A stretch of DNA of 45,060 nucleotides from Nocardiopsis sinuspersici (GTDB lineage: Bacteria > Actinomycetota > Actinomycetes > Streptosporangiales > Streptosporangiaceae), in the NCBI GenBank assembly GCA_008638415.1, contig ML703346.1, forward strand, positions 1 through 45,060, written 5' to 3'. Positions 36,980 to 45,060 of the stretch are shown in pieces. The notes under the pieces are model-generated. The model was not told the DNA's origin, searched no databases, and saw only the letters and a program-made list of their open reading frames with translations. The position numbers and the translations under genes are program-made. Each line of letters starts with the position of its first letter. Within the stretch, counting starts at the first letter, position 1.

Positions 36980-37720
36980 ATGGAGATCCGAGCCACCACG
37001 GTGCTGCCCGCCGTGAGACGACCCATCACCCTGCACACCGCCGACGGCCTGGAGCTGGTCGGCGAGCTGGCCCTGCCTGAGGGGCGCGAGCCCAAGGCCA
37101 CCCTGGTGTGCCTGCACCCGCTGCCCACCGCCGAGGGCATGATGGACAGCCACGTCCTGCGCAAGGCCTCGTTCCGCCTGCCCGCGCTGGCCGACATCGC
37201 GGTGCTGCGCTTCAACACCCGCGGCACCAGTTCGCGGCACGGCACCAGCCAGGGAGAGTTCGGCGGGGGCGAGACCGAGAAGCACGACGTACTCGCCGCC
37301 ATCGAGTTCACCGAGTTCGAGGGCCTGCCCGAACCCTGGCTGGTGGGCTGGTCCTTCGGTACCGAGCTGGCCCTCAAGTGGGGCGCCGATCCGCAGGTTA
37401 GGGGCGCACTGCTGCTGTCGCCGCCGCTGCACAGCGCCGACGAGTCCGACATGGCGGCGTGGGCCGAGACGGGTAAGCCCGTGGTCGCCCTGGTGCCCGA
37501 GCACGACGACTACCTGCGCCCCGACGAGGCCAGGGAGCGGTTCCGCCCGCTCACCCAGTGCGAGGTCATCGGGGTGGAGGGCGCCAAGCACCTGTGGGTG
37601 GGCGAGCCCTACGTGCGCCGGGTGCTGGACGAGATCGTCAAGCGGGTCAACCCCGAGGCCTACCCGCTGCCCATCGAGTGGGACGGCCCGTACGAGAGGG
37701 ACACGCAGACCCTCCGGTGA
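36980..37720 (+). CDS. Alpha/beta hydrolase
   Basis: A 246-residue alpha/beta-hydrolase. The nucleophile elbow is GWSFGTE (GxSxG), the acid is in VPEHDDYLRP and the His in GAKHLWVGE, so the triad is complete. The N-terminal VCLHPLPTAEGMMDSHVLRKA and FNTRGTSSRHGTSQGEF segments suggest the dienelactone-hydrolase/YfbR-like group acting on small esters. GAGGAG lies only 2 nt before ATG 36980, closer than usual. A bidirectional terminator follows; the next gene converges. Confidence 0.9.
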   Translation: MEIRATTVLPAVRRPITLHTADGLELVGELALPEGREPKATLVCLHPLPTAEGMMDSHVLRKASFRLPALADIAVLRFNTRGTSSRHGTSQGEFGGGETEKHDVLAAIEFTEFEGLPEPWLVGWSFGTELALKWGADPQVRGALLLSPPLHSADESDMAAWAETGKPVVALVPEHDDYLRPDEARERFRPLTQCEVIGVEGAKHLWVGEPYVRRVLDEIVKRVNPEAYPLPIEWDGPYERDTQTLR

Positions 37721-37814
37721 TCCGGGCCCGCACCGCCCCGGGCCTCGACGGTCCGTGGCTCGGGGCGACCCGGGCCACACCGGTCCGCGGCGAACACCGG
37801 ACCGGTACGGCGAA

Positions 37815-37849
37815 GGGCCCGCCCTCCCCGTGAGGGGAAGGGCGGGCCC
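37815..37849. terminator. Bidirectional terminator between converging genes
   Basis: GGGCCCGCCCT (37815-37825) pairs with AGGGCGGGCCC (37839-37849), extended by CCCC/GGGG past one bulged A, with a GTGA loop. It separates the hydrolase gene from the DivIVA-domain gene. Confidence 0.85.
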
Positions 37850-37889
37850 TCGTGTGTGAGTGCGTGTCAGCCCCCGAGGGGGCCAAACG

Positions 37890-39173
37890 CTATTCCTGCC
37901 ACCAGTCCTCGTCGTCGGTGCCCTTGCCGGAGTGCGCGGGCTGCTTGGTCTCCTCGGCGGCCGGCGCGGGCTCCTGCTGGATCGCGGCCGGGGACGGAGC
38001 CGCCGGGGCGGCGGGCGCCGCCGGAGCGGGGCCGCCACCGCCGAGCAGCTGGCGCAGCTGCTGGAGGTGCGACTGGATGCTGTCGCGCTGGCGGTTGAGC
38101 TCGTCGACCTCCTTGCGGGCGGCCGTCATGATCCGGTTGGCCTCGGCCTTGGCGTCGCTGAGCTGGTGCTCGGACTTGGACTTGGCCTCGGCCTCGATCT
38201 GGGAGGCGTTCTTCTTGGCGTTGCCGACAAGCTGCTTGGCGTGGTTCTCGGCGTCGCGGCGGGTCTGCTCGGCCTGCTGGCTCGCCTTGGTGGCGCGCAG
38301 CTCGGCGCTGGAGGCACGCTCCTCGGCCTCGTTGACCATCTTCTGCGTGGCGGCCTGGGCGGCGGCGAGACGCTCGGCGTCCTGGCGCTCGGCCTCGGCG
38401 CGGCGGTCGGCCAGCTGGAGCTCGAACTGGTCCTCGGCCTCGGTGCGGCGGGCCTCGGACTCGGCGAAGGCGCGCTCGGCGTTCTTGCGCAGCTCCTCGG
38501 CCTGGCTCTTGGCGGCCTGGATGGTCTCGTCGCGCTCGCGCTTGGCGGCGGCGCGGGCCTGGGCGCACTCACGCTCGGTGGTGGTGCGCAGCTTGGCGAT
38601 CTCGCCCTCGAAGGTGGCGCGCTTCTCGGCGATCTCGTGGTCGACCGCCGAACGCTTCTTCTGCACCTCGCGCTCGGTGGTGGAGGTCAGCTCGTCGGCC
38701 TCGCGGCGGGCGGTGGTGGTGATCTCCTCCGCCTCGGACTCCGCGGTCTGGCGGGCCTCGTCGGCCTCGCGCTGGGCGAGGGTGCGGACCTCGGTGGCCT
38801 CGGACTCGGCGGCCGCGCGCATCTCCGCGGCCTCGATCTGGGCGGCGGAGCGGATGTCGTTGGCGTCGATCTGCGCGCTCTGGACCAGCTCGTTGGCCTG
38901 CTCCTCGGCCAGGCGCAGCAGCTCCTCGATACGCGAGCCCAGGCCGGAGTAGGAGGGGCGCTCGCGCTCCTGGAGCTGGCGGGTCTTGGCGGCCAGATCG
39001 GACTTGAGCTTCTCGGCCTCCTTGGTGGCCTTCTTCATCTCCTGGCGCAGGCTGGCCGCGTAGTCGTCAACCTGGGTGCGGTCATAGCCACGCAGCACCA
39101 CGTCGAATTCGTGCGGTGTGTTCTCTTCGTCGAAGATGTTGTTGAGCTGGGTGTCAATGTTGTTTGACGGCAT
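37890..39173 (-). CDS. DivIVA-domain coiled-coil protein, FilP/Scy-like
   Basis: A 427-residue cytoskeletal-type protein. Residues about 20-42 (HEFDVVLRGYDRTQVDDYAASL) are a DivIVA/GpsB-type membrane-targeting motif. Residues 45-370 form an almost continuous coiled coil rich in Ala, Glu, Arg and Gln. A Pro/Ala linker (GGGGPAPAAPAAPAAPSPAA) and an acidic end (DDEDWWQE) follow. In Streptomyces the polar-growth filaments FilP and Scy are encoded beside the epimerase gene, as here, so a role in hyphal tip organisation is likely. Only one gene is present between hydrolase and epimerase. A candidate promoter (TTGATA-N17-GATTCA) lies at 39427-39455 on the minus strand. Confidence 0.87.
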   Translation of the reverse strand: MPSNNIDTQLNNIFDEENTPHEFDVVLRGYDRTQVDDYAASLRQEMKKATKEAEKLKSDLAAKTRQLQERERPSYSGLGSRIEELLRLAEEQANELVQSAQIDANDIRSAAQIEAAEMRAAAESEATEVRTLAQREADEARQTAESEAEEITTTARREADELTSTTEREVQKKRSAVDHEIAEKRATFEGEIAKLRTTTERECAQARAAAKRERDETIQAAKSQAEELRKNAERAFAESEARRTEAEDQFELQLADRRAEAERQDAERLAAAQAATQKMVNEAEERASSAELRATKASQQAEQTRRDAENHAKQLVGNAKKNASQIEAEAKSKSEHQLSDAKAEANRIMTAARKEVDELNRQRDSIQSHLQQLRQLLGGGGPAPAAPAAPAAPSPAAIQQEPAPAAEETKQPAHSGKGTDDEDWWQE

Positions 39174-39615
39174 GTGGCGGAATCCTGAACGGGTGCGAGA
39201 CGGCTACTTGCAAAAGGCCGGGGGCGATGAGGAGGGCGGCTGCGTTGCCCCCGGGGGACAGGTGGGTTCGGAACTGGCGAGCCGGGGATCCGGGGCCGGG
39301 GCGACGGGCCTCGTACGCCCCTGACCGCCTCCGAGGCCGTCCGCGTGCGCCCTGTCACCTGACACGGCGGTACGGCCGATCCGGCTCGACTACCGAACTG
39401 CAAGACATGGACCAGAGCCGGAACGGTGAATCCGGCAGCTAGCCGACTTTATCAAGCGCCGAACCCCTGGGAAGAGGGTTTCGGGTAACTTCCGGCGGCC
39501 TCTGTGCCCGACCGCGCACATGACACTCAACCTGTGATGTGTCCGGAACGCCCCCGTGACGTGCTTTCGTGGTCTTCGTATGGCGATGCCACCACCTGCC
39601 CCGGCGATGGTCCCA
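39174..39615. other. 442-bp gene-free spacer
   Basis: Upstream of the DivIVA-domain gene and downstream of the epimerase gene. On the minus strand TTGATA (39450-39455), 17 bp and GATTCA (39427-39432) form a candidate promoter leaving a leader of about 245 nt. I see no ORF with a ribosome site and no clear terminator hairpin for the epimerase gene. Confidence 0.5.
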
Positions 39616-40116
39616 CTACTGGTGAGCGCTCTGGACCAGCTCGGTGAGCACGCCCCCGCAGTCCTTGGGGTGCAGGAAGACGATCCTGGATCCGGCGGTC
39701 CCGGCGCGGGGCTCGGCGTTCAGGACGCGCACGCCGTGTTCTCCGACACCCGCCGCGCTGCCGGCCACGTCGGCGGTCCCGAAGGCGATGTGGTGGACGC
39801 CCTCGCCGTTGCGCTCCAGGAACTTCGCGACCGGGGAGTCCTCCCGGACCGGTTCCAGTAGTTGCAGATACGTGGCGCCGCCGTCGTCGGTGCCGTTGAT
39901 CCGGAGCATGGCCTCGCGCACGCCCTGCTCCTCGTTCACCTCCTCGTGGGTCACCTCGAACCCGTACGTGGAACGGTAGAACGCGATCGAGGCGTCGAGA
40001 TCGCGGCAGGCGATCCCCACGTGGTCGAGCCGGGTCAGCCCCGAGAACGGTACGGGAGGGGCGGACGGGGAGGATGGGGCGGTGAACTCACTGGCCGAGT
40101 GCGGTGTGTCACTCAT
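39616..40116 (-). CDS. mce: Methylmalonyl-CoA epimerase
   Basis: Interconverts (R)- and (S)-methylmalonyl-CoA, linking propionyl-CoA metabolism with the B12-dependent mutase. The 166-residue product is a glyoxalase-fold protein; metal ligands by family pattern are His32 (RLDHVGIA), Gln85 (YLQLLEP), His109 (VHHIAFG) and Glu159 (LTELVQ). A 25-residue Ser/Pro-rich N-terminal extension precedes the fold. GGGAGG about 8 nt upstream selects ATG 40116 over an ATG 63 bp earlier that overlaps the divergent promoter region. It diverges from the thiolase gene. Confidence 0.94.
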   Translation of the reverse strand: MSDTPHSASEFTAPSSPSAPPVPFSGLTRLDHVGIACRDLDASIAFYRSTYGFEVTHEEVNEEQGVREAMLRINGTDDGGATYLQLLEPVREDSPVAKFLERNGEGVHHIAFGTADVAGSAAGVGEHGVRVLNAEPRAGTAGSRIVFLHPKDCGGVLTELVQSAHQ

Positions 40117-40202
40117 GGGGTGAACCTCCCGGGGATCGTTTCCGATGGTGTGGGTATCGTTGCAGACCAGGTGCGTCACCCATCACTTGGAGGCCAGTTA
40201 CG

Positions 40203-41390
40203 ATGCCCGGTTCCGTCATCGTCGGTGGGGCTCGAACCCCCACCGGCAGACTCCTCGGCTCCCTCGCCGGGTTCTCCGCCGCCGATCTCGGCGGCTTCGC
40301 GATCAAGGCCGCGCTGGAGCGCGCCGGTATCAGCGGCGAACAGGTCGGATACGTGGTCATGGGACAGGTGCTCCAGGCCGGTGCCGGGCAGATCCCGTCC
40401 CGCCAGGCCGCCGTCAAGGCGGGTATCCCCATGAGCGTGCCGTCGGTGACGATCAACAAGGTCTGCCTGTCGGGCCTGGACGCCATCGCCCTGGCCGACC
40501 AGCTCATCAGCGCGGGCGAGTTCGACGTGGTGGTGGCCGGGGGCATGGAGTCCATGACCAACGCGCCGCACCTGCTGCCCAAGTCCCGCAAGGGCTACAA
40601 GTACGGGTCGATCGAGGTCCTGGACGCGACCGAGCACGACGGCCTGACCGACGCCTTCGAGGGCGACTCCATGGGCGCCTCCACCGAGCGCCACAACGGC
40701 AAGCTCGGCCTGGGGCGCGAGGAGCAGGACGCCTTCGCGGCCCGCTCCCACCAGCGCGCGGCCGCGGCCGCCTCCGCCGGGCGCTTCGACGCCGAGATCG
40801 TCCCCGTGGAGATCCCGCAGCGCAAGGGCGACCCGGTCGTCTTCGCCGCGGACGAGGGCATCCGGCCCGACACCACCGTCGAGAGCCTGGCCAGGCTCCG
40901 CCCGGCCTTCGACAGCGAGGGCACGATCACCGCCGGCTCCTCCTCCCAGATCTCCGACGGCGCCGCCGCCGTGGTCGTGATGAGCCGGGCCAAGGCCGAG
41001 GAGCTGGGTGCCCCGGTCCTCGCCGAGATCGGCGCGCACGGCAACGTCGCGGGTCCGGACAACTCGCTGCACTCCCAGCCCTCCAACGCCATCAACCACG
41101 CGCTGACCAAGGCCGGGCGGTCGGTGGAGGACCTGGACCTGGTCGAGATCAACGAGGCCTTCGCGTCGGTGGGCATCCAGTCGACCAGGGACCTGGGCGT
41201 CTCGGAGGACATCGTCAACGTCGACGGCGGCGCCATCGCGATCGGCCACCCGATCGGCGCCTCCGGTGCCCGGATCGCCCTGCACCTGGTCCACGAGCTG
41301 CGCCGCCGCGGCGGCGGCCTCGGTGCCGCGGCCCTGTGCGGTGGCGGCGGCCAGGGCGACGCCCTGCTGTTCACCGTGCCCGCCGAGTAA
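40203..41390 (+). CDS. Acetyl-CoA C-acetyltransferase (thiolase)
   Basis: Condenses two acetyl-CoA to acetoacetyl-CoA or cleaves 3-ketoacyl-CoA. The 395-residue product has nucleophile Cys88 ([11 protein letters not shown]), catalytic His349 (GHPIGASG) and Cys379 (ALCGGGGQG), all intact, plus the NEAFA motif near 320. GGAGG 8 nt before ATG 40203 fixes the start; the 86-bp divergent spacer to mce must hold both promoters. With the dehydrogenase at 35.3 kb it could supply acetoacetyl-/3-hydroxybutyryl-CoA for the ethylmalonyl-CoA route or fatty-acid breakdown. Confidence 0.95.
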   Translation: MPGSVIVGGARTPTGRLLGSLAGFSAADLGGFAIKAALERAGISGEQVGYVVMGQVLQAGAGQIPSRQAAVKAGIPMSVPSVTINKVCLSGLDAIALADQLISAGEFDVVVAGGMESMTNAPHLLPKSRKGYKYGSIEVLDATEHDGLTDAFEGDSMGASTERHNGKLGLGREEQDAFAARSHQRAAAAASAGRFDAEIVPVEIPQRKGDPVVFAADEGIRPDTTVESLARLRPAFDSEGTITAGSSSQISDGAAAVVVMSRAKAEELGAPVLAEIGAHGNVAGPDNSLHSQPSNAINHALTKAGRSVEDLDLVEINEAFASVGIQSTRDLGVSEDIVNVDGGAIAIGHPIGASGARIALHLVHELRRRGGGLGAAALCGGGGQGDALLFTVPAE

Positions 41391-41629
41391 CACGCACGCC
41401 CGGTGGCCGCCGGAGCCGGTTCCCGGCGTACGGCGGCCGCCTCCCCACGGCCTGGGCCACGGGCACAGGGAGATCCCCGACCGCCCGCGTGGCGCGTCCG
41501 TGCGGGAAAGCCCGATCCGAAGAAACCGTGTACCCGGGAGAGCCCCGGGACACACGACGCACCTGACAGCCGCGGGGCGGGGGCCACGAGCCCTCGCCCC
41601 GTCCTGCTCCGCTGACACCGAGGAGTCCC
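41391..41629 (+). other. Thiolase-meaB spacer with one hairpin
   Basis: In this 239-bp spacer, GTGT-a-CCCGGG (41528-41538) pairs with CCCGGG-ACAC (41544-41553) around a 5-nt loop, with one bulged A. It lies 77 bp before meaB. It is too far from thiolase to be its main terminator, and its role is unclear. Confidence 0.4.
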
Positions 41630-42586
41630 ATGCACGCCCCCCGACTGGTCGAACGGGTCCGCGAGGGTGACCGACGGGCGCTGGCCCGCGCGATCACCCT
41701 GGTGGAGAACGGGTCCGAACAACTGCGCGAGATCATGGCGGGCCTGGCCCCGTACACCGGCCGTGCCCGGGTGGTGGGCTTCACCGGGTCCCCGGGGGTG
41801 GGCAAGTCCACCACCACCAACGCCGTCGTGCGCACGGCCAGGGCGAAGGGGCTGACCGTGGCCGTGCTGGCCGTGGACCCCTCGTCTCCGTTCACCGGCG
41901 GCGCCCTGCTGGGCGACCGCGTGCGGATGCAGGAGCACGCCACCGACCCGGGGGTGTTCATCCGCTCCATGGCCAACCGGGGCCACCTGGGCGGGCTGTC
42001 CTGGGCCACACCGCACGCGCTGCGGGTGCTGGACGCGGCCGGGTTCGACGTGATCCTGGTGGAGACCGTGGGTGTGGGCCAGGCCGAGGTGGAGATCGCC
42101 GGGCAGGCCGACACGACCGTGGTGCTCTGCGCCCCGGGCATGGGCGACTCGGTGCAGGCCGCCAAGGCGGGCGTGCTGGAGGTCGCCGACGTCTTCGCGG
42201 TCAACAAGGCCGACCGGGACGGAGCCAGGTCCACCCTGCGCGAGCTGCGCCAGATGATCGCCATGAAGGACCGCACCGACGAGGAGTGGAAGCCGCCGAT
42301 CGTCATGACCGTCGCCTCCAGGGACGAGGGCGTCGACGAGCTGTGGGAGCGGTTGGACGAGCACTTCGCCCATCTGGAGGCCGGCGGCGACCTGGCCGCG
42401 CGCCGCCGCGCCCGCGCCGGGCACGAGGTGCAGGCGATCGTGCTGGACCTGTTGCGCGCGCGGATGGGCGAGGTGGGCGACGACGCCGGTCTGGACACGC
42501 TGGCCGGGGAGGTCGCGCAAGGGCGGCGGGACCCCTACTCGGCCGCGGACGTGCTGGTCAAGGAGCTGGGCGCCGACCTGGACTAG
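41630..42586 (+). CDS. meaB: Methylmalonyl-CoA mutase-associated GTPase MeaB
   Basis: A G3E-family GTPase chaperone that loads and protects adenosylcobalamin in methylmalonyl-CoA mutase. In the 318-residue product the P-loop GSPGVGKST is at 53-61, the AVDPSSPFTGGALLGDR segment and DVILVETVGVGQAE are typical switch regions, and NKADRDGA is the guanine-specificity motif. GAGGAG sits 5 nt before ATG 41630. The mutase subunits are not in the window. The stop is followed by interleaved inverted repeats and then a terminator pair. Confidence 0.96.
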   Translation: MHAPRLVERVREGDRRALARAITLVENGSEQLREIMAGLAPYTGRARVVGFTGSPGVGKSTTTNAVVRTARAKGLTVAVLAVDPSSPFTGGALLGDRVRMQEHATDPGVFIRSMANRGHLGGLSWATPHALRVLDAAGFDVILVETVGVGQAEVEIAGQADTTVVLCAPGMGDSVQAAKAGVLEVADVFAVNKADRDGARSTLRELRQMIAMKDRTDEEWKPPIVMTVASRDEGVDELWERLDEHFAHLEAGGDLAARRRARAGHEVQAIVLDLLRARMGEVGDDAGLDTLAGEVAQGRRDPYSAADVLVKELGADLD

Positions 42587-42606
42587 ACCCGGTGCGGTGA
42601 TGCGGG

Positions 42607-42675
42607 CTCCCGACGGCGCCGATCTTGCTCCCAGTGGCACCGTCGGCGGTCGGGAGTGCCGCCAGGAGCAAGATC
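42607..42675. repeat. Two interleaved inverted repeats after meaB
   Basis: CTCCCGAC (42607-42614) is complementary to GTCGGGAG (42649-42656). GATCTTGCTCC (42621-42631) is complementary to GGAGCAAGATC (42665-42675). The order A-B-A'-B' means the two stems exclude each other or form a pseudoknot. It begins 20 bp after the meaB stop. Confidence 0.7.
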
Positions 42676-42761
42676 ATCCGGTGAAGGTCCGGGCTTGGGC
42701 CACGCGCAGGCGGCGGCGAAGCCCGGGATCGGGCGAGGCCCCCGGACTCCCGCTGGACGCG

Positions 42762-42830
42762 GCGGCGCCGGTGCCCCAGGAATCGGGGCACCGGCGCCGC
42801 TTGTACCCGGTCCGGGTTCGCCGGACCGGG
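42762..42830. terminator. Two tandem hairpins between meaB and chitinase
   Basis: A 16-bp perfect stem (42762-42777 with 42785-42800, 7-nt loop) is followed by a 10-bp perfect stem (42806-42815 with 42821-42830, 5-nt loop). The second lies 5 bp beyond the chitinase stop on the minus strand. Together they can end transcription from both sides. Confidence 0.88.
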
Positions 42831-42835
42831 GACCG

Positions 42836-44797
42836 TCAGTCGTCCAGCGCCGTGTCGATGGCCGTCATGAGGCTGCCGTCGGCGTCGTCGCCGTCGACGG
42901 ACCAGATCATGACGCCGCCCAGGTTCTGGGACTGCGCCCAGTCGGTCTTCTGGGCCATGGAGATCTCGTCGTCGTAGGTCCAGAAGGTGGAGCCGTCATA
43001 GAGCCAGGCGGTGCCCAGCTCGTCGTCGCGGTGGAGCTCGTAGCCCTGCAGCTCCTTCAGGACCTTCCAGTCGTCGATCCCGGCCTCGTAGCTGCCGGGG
43101 GCGGGACCGGTGGCGCTCTGGAAGAGGCCGTCACCGTTCGGTCCGGGCTCCACACCGGTCCAGCCGCGCCCGTAGAAGGGCACGCCCAGGACCATGTCGG
43201 CCGGGTCGACACCGCGGTCGAGGTAGGCCTGGACCGTGGTCTCGGTGGAGTAGACGTCGGGGCCGGGGTCGGCGGGGTGCTCGACCAGGTTGGACTGGTG
43301 GTTGGCGACGCTCTCCCAGCCGCCGTGGTAGTCGTAGCCCTGCACGGTGATGAAGTCGAAGTCGCTCATGAGCGACGGCATCTCGAAGCCGAGCTCGATC
43401 TTCTCGGGGTCGGCGGGCAGGAAGGCGGTCAGCTCGTACTCGCGGCTGGTCTCACCCTCCAGGGCGTCCAGCTGGTCGCGGAACTCCGAGACGAGGGCGG
43501 TGAAGTTCTCCTTGTCCTCGGGGCGGACCGTGTTGTGCTCGTGGCCCGCCGATCCCGGCCACTCCCAGTCCAGGTCGATGCCGTCGAAGACGCCGTAGGC
43601 GGACCCGGCGCCGCCGGCTCCGTCGAAGAGGGGCAGGTTGCCGCGCAGGAACTGGTCCACGCAGGAGGAGACCATGCGCTCGCGGGACTCGGCGGTCAGG
43701 GCCGCGTCGGAGAAGTGCTCGGACCAGGTCCAGCCGCCGAGGGAGATGTTGACCTTCAGGTGGGGGTACATCTCCTTGAGCTCGCGCAGCTGGTTGAAGT
43801 TGCCGCGCAGGTCCTGGTTCCAGGTGTCGGCGACCCCGTCCACGCTGTCGGCGGCGCCGAAGGAGCGGCCGTAGTCGGCCCAGGCGTCGCCCTGGCCGAG
43901 CTGGTTGGCCATGAAGCACTCGCCGTTGGCGTTGATGTTGCCGAAGGCGTAGTTGATGTGGGTGAGCTTCTCGGCGGTGCCGGAGGTCACCAGGTCGTTC
44001 ACGAGGTAGCCGCGGTCGTAGATGCCCCACTGGGTGAAGTAGGCGACCCTGCGCTCCGCGGGCGGATCGGTGGGCTCCTCGCCGCCGTTCTCCGCGCCGG
44101 TGGTGGCGGTGACGGGTGCGCTCTCCGGGCCGCGGTTGTTGGAGGTGTCGTAGGCCCGCACGGTGAACGTGTACCCGGTCTCCGGCGTCAGGCCGGTGAC
44201 CGTGGCGGTGGTGCCGCTGACGGCGCGGACGACCTCGCCGCCGGAGAGGACCTCGTAGCCCGCGACCCCGACGTCGTCGCTCGCGGCCGCCCACTCCAGG
44301 GAGGCGGTGGTGGCGGTGGTGCCGGCGACGGTCAGTCCGCTCGGCGCGGCGGGCGGCTCGGTGTCCTCCCCGCCCGGCTCATCGGAGCCGGAGCAGGGGT
44401 TGCCGTTGATCGCGCAGTCCACGGGGATGGTGCCGCCGTCGCCGTAGGTGCCGTTGAACCCGACGGAGTAGCTGCCGCCCGCGGGAACGTCGGCGCCCCA
44501 CGAGGGCGGGGCGATGGTGTACGTGCCGCCGGACTGGCTGAGGGTGGCGTTCCACAGGCTGGTGATCGCCGTGCCGGAGGGGAGCCGGACCTCGATGGTC
44601 CAGTCCGAGAGCGGTGCGTCCGAGCCGTTGTCGATGGTGAGCTGTCCGCCGTAGCCGGTCTCCCAGCGGCTGGTCTCCACGTAGGTGACGGTGACGCCGG
44701 TGGTGTCGGCGGCGGCGGGGACGGGGGAGAGGGCGATGGGTAGGGCGACGACCGCGGCCGCCAGGGCCGCGATCCGGTTTCTGAGTCGTGCTCTCAC
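42836..44797 (-). CDS. Secreted GH18 chitinase with CBM2 and fibronectin III domains
   Basis: Hydrolyses chitin outside the cell. The 653-residue precursor has a signal peptide (residues 1-30, ending SPVPAAA). A family 2 carbohydrate-binding module is at about 31-137 (surface Trp in SRWETGYGG, SLWNATL and PPSWGADV). A fibronectin III domain is at about 147-234, and the GH18 barrel at about 249-653. The catalytic DGIDLDWEW (405-413) is the DxxDxDxE motif with Glu412 as proton donor, and YDYHGGW and MIWSVDGDD match late barrel strands. GTG 44797 has AGGAG 6 nt upstream; longer frames starting upstream lack a ribosome site and would bury the signal peptide. Confidence 0.94.
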   Translation of the reverse strand: MRARLRNRIAALAAAVVALPIALSPVPAAADTTGVTVTYVETSRWETGYGGQLTIDNGSDAPLSDWTIEVRLPSGTAITSLWNATLSQSGGTYTIAPPSWGADVPAGGSYSVGFNGTYGDGGTIPVDCAINGNPCSGSDEPGGEDTEPPAAPSGLTVAGTTATTASLEWAAASDDVGVAGYEVLSGGEVVRAVSGTTATVTGLTPETGYTFTVRAYDTSNNRGPESAPVTATTGAENGGEEPTDPPAERRVAYFTQWGIYDRGYLVNDLVTSGTAEKLTHINYAFGNINANGECFMANQLGQGDAWADYGRSFGAADSVDGVADTWNQDLRGNFNQLRELKEMYPHLKVNISLGGWTWSEHFSDAALTAESRERMVSSCVDQFLRGNLPLFDGAGGAGSAYGVFDGIDLDWEWPGSAGHEHNTVRPEDKENFTALVSEFRDQLDALEGETSREYELTAFLPADPEKIELGFEMPSLMSDFDFITVQGYDYHGGWESVANHQSNLVEHPADPGPDVYSTETTVQAYLDRGVDPADMVLGVPFYGRGWTGVEPGPNGDGLFQSATGPAPGSYEAGIDDWKVLKELQGYELHRDDELGTAWLYDGSTFWTYDDEISMAQKTDWAQSQNLGGVMIWSVDGDDADGSLMTAIDTALDD

Positions 44798-44901
44798 TTT
44801 TGCTCCTGGTGCGTGAGCGGGTGTGGGGGTCGCCCTCCGCCGCGGCGGGGCGGCGGAGCGGCTGCGGGGTGTGCGCCCGAGGAGTCCGGTGTCCTGAGCT
44901 G

Positions 44902-44913
44902 ACCGGTACCGGT
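44902..44913 (-). promoter_or_regulatory. Palindrome ACCGGTACCGGT upstream of the chitinase gene
   Basis: A perfect 12-bp palindrome lies about 105-115 bp before the chitinase start, in an otherwise unstructured spacer. It could be an operator for a repressor of sugar genes. The known GlcNAc-repressor (DasR) box is not seen in the spacer. Confidence 0.3.
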
Positions 44914-45032
44914 TCCCGGTGGCGCGCGTGAGAGGTGGCGTACGCGTGGCAGGGGCATGGGTCGTGCTCCCGGGGTGGGGGACGGGGGATTCGGGGTGGT
45001 CGGCGCGGGCCGGCGCACAACGGTCCGCGCCC

Positions 45033-45049
45033 ACCCCCGCGGCGGGGGT
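45033..45049. terminator. Hairpin at the window edge
   Basis: ACCCCC and GGGGGT flank a GCGGC loop. It may be the terminator of a gene beyond the right edge. Only the edge is visible, so direction is unknown. Confidence 0.35.
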
Positions 45050-45060
45050 CCCCCGATCAG

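Noticed and set aside
37860..39167. Long plus-strand frames opposite the DivIVA-domain gene
   Set aside because: They translate into Leu/Gly or Ser/Ala repeats, the mirror image of the coiled coil on the minus strand.

Overview
The window is a chromosomal segment of a very high-GC actinomycete. GC-rich codon third positions, frequent GTG starts, several promoters that look leaderless (a TANNNT-type -10 box 6-8 nt before the start codon) and stem-loop terminators without a U-tract all fit. Gene order from the lysine/threonine genes through rho, rpmE, prfA, prmC and the ATP synthase operon, then nucS, a DivIVA/FilP-like gene, methylmalonyl-CoA epimerase, thiolase and meaB, matches what I remember of the Streptomyces chromosome around SCO5351-SCO5400. 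The intergenic style and the chitinase suggest a filamentous relative such as Nocardiopsis or another Streptosporangiales. That placement is inference.

Layout. 1-0.5 kb: 3' end of an AraC-type regulator and a tRNA-Arg(CCG). 0.5-7.3 kb: a single-domain response regulator coupled to an ArgRS-like protein without catalytic core (NrtL type), then lysA, hom, thrC and thrB (aspartate-family amino acids). 7.3-16.4 kb: rho with a long C-rich leader, a lactate permease, rpmE, prfA-prmC (release factor and its methylase), a tsaC/sua5-type gene (tRNA t6A) and a WecA/TagO-type lipid-carrier transferase. 16.4-25.1 kb: AtpI-like and AtpZ-like proteins, atpBEFHAGDC and a DUF2550 protein.

25.1-33.7 kb is the more variable part. 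It holds a three-copy direct repeat, a thiamine-binding protein, a lipoprotein, a small membrane protein, a PduO-type cobalamin adenosyltransferase, an uncharacterised small protein, a divergent hsp20/MerR(HspR-like) pair, a secreted M28 peptidase, a DUF1707/LiaF-like protein and an ABC-2 exporter. 33.8-42.6 kb returns to conserved actinobacterial genes: nucS, a conserved unknown protein, 3-hydroxyacyl-CoA dehydrogenase, a zinc-ribbon protein, an alpha/beta hydrolase, a DivIVA-domain coiled-coil protein, epimerase, thiolase and meaB. 42.8-44.8 kb is a secreted GH18 chitinase with CBM2 and FnIII domains.

How they work together. The window supplies lysine/threonine synthesis, transcription and translation termination, oxidative phosphorylation, and most accessory parts of the acyl-CoA/methylmalonyl-CoA route (adenosyltransferase, MeaB chaperone, epimerase, thiolase, dehydrogenase), although the mutase itself lies elsewhere. 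I found no phage, IS element, CRISPR array, biosynthetic cluster or defence system. The less routine signals are regulatory: GTGA-N6-TCAC sites including one before the atp operon, a 7-4-7 direct repeat beside it, a 17-bp perfect hairpin between atpD and atpC, an operator lying inside the hsp20 promoter, iterated motifs before the M28 peptidase, the direct repeats at 25.1-25.4 kb, and two interleaved inverted repeats after meaB.
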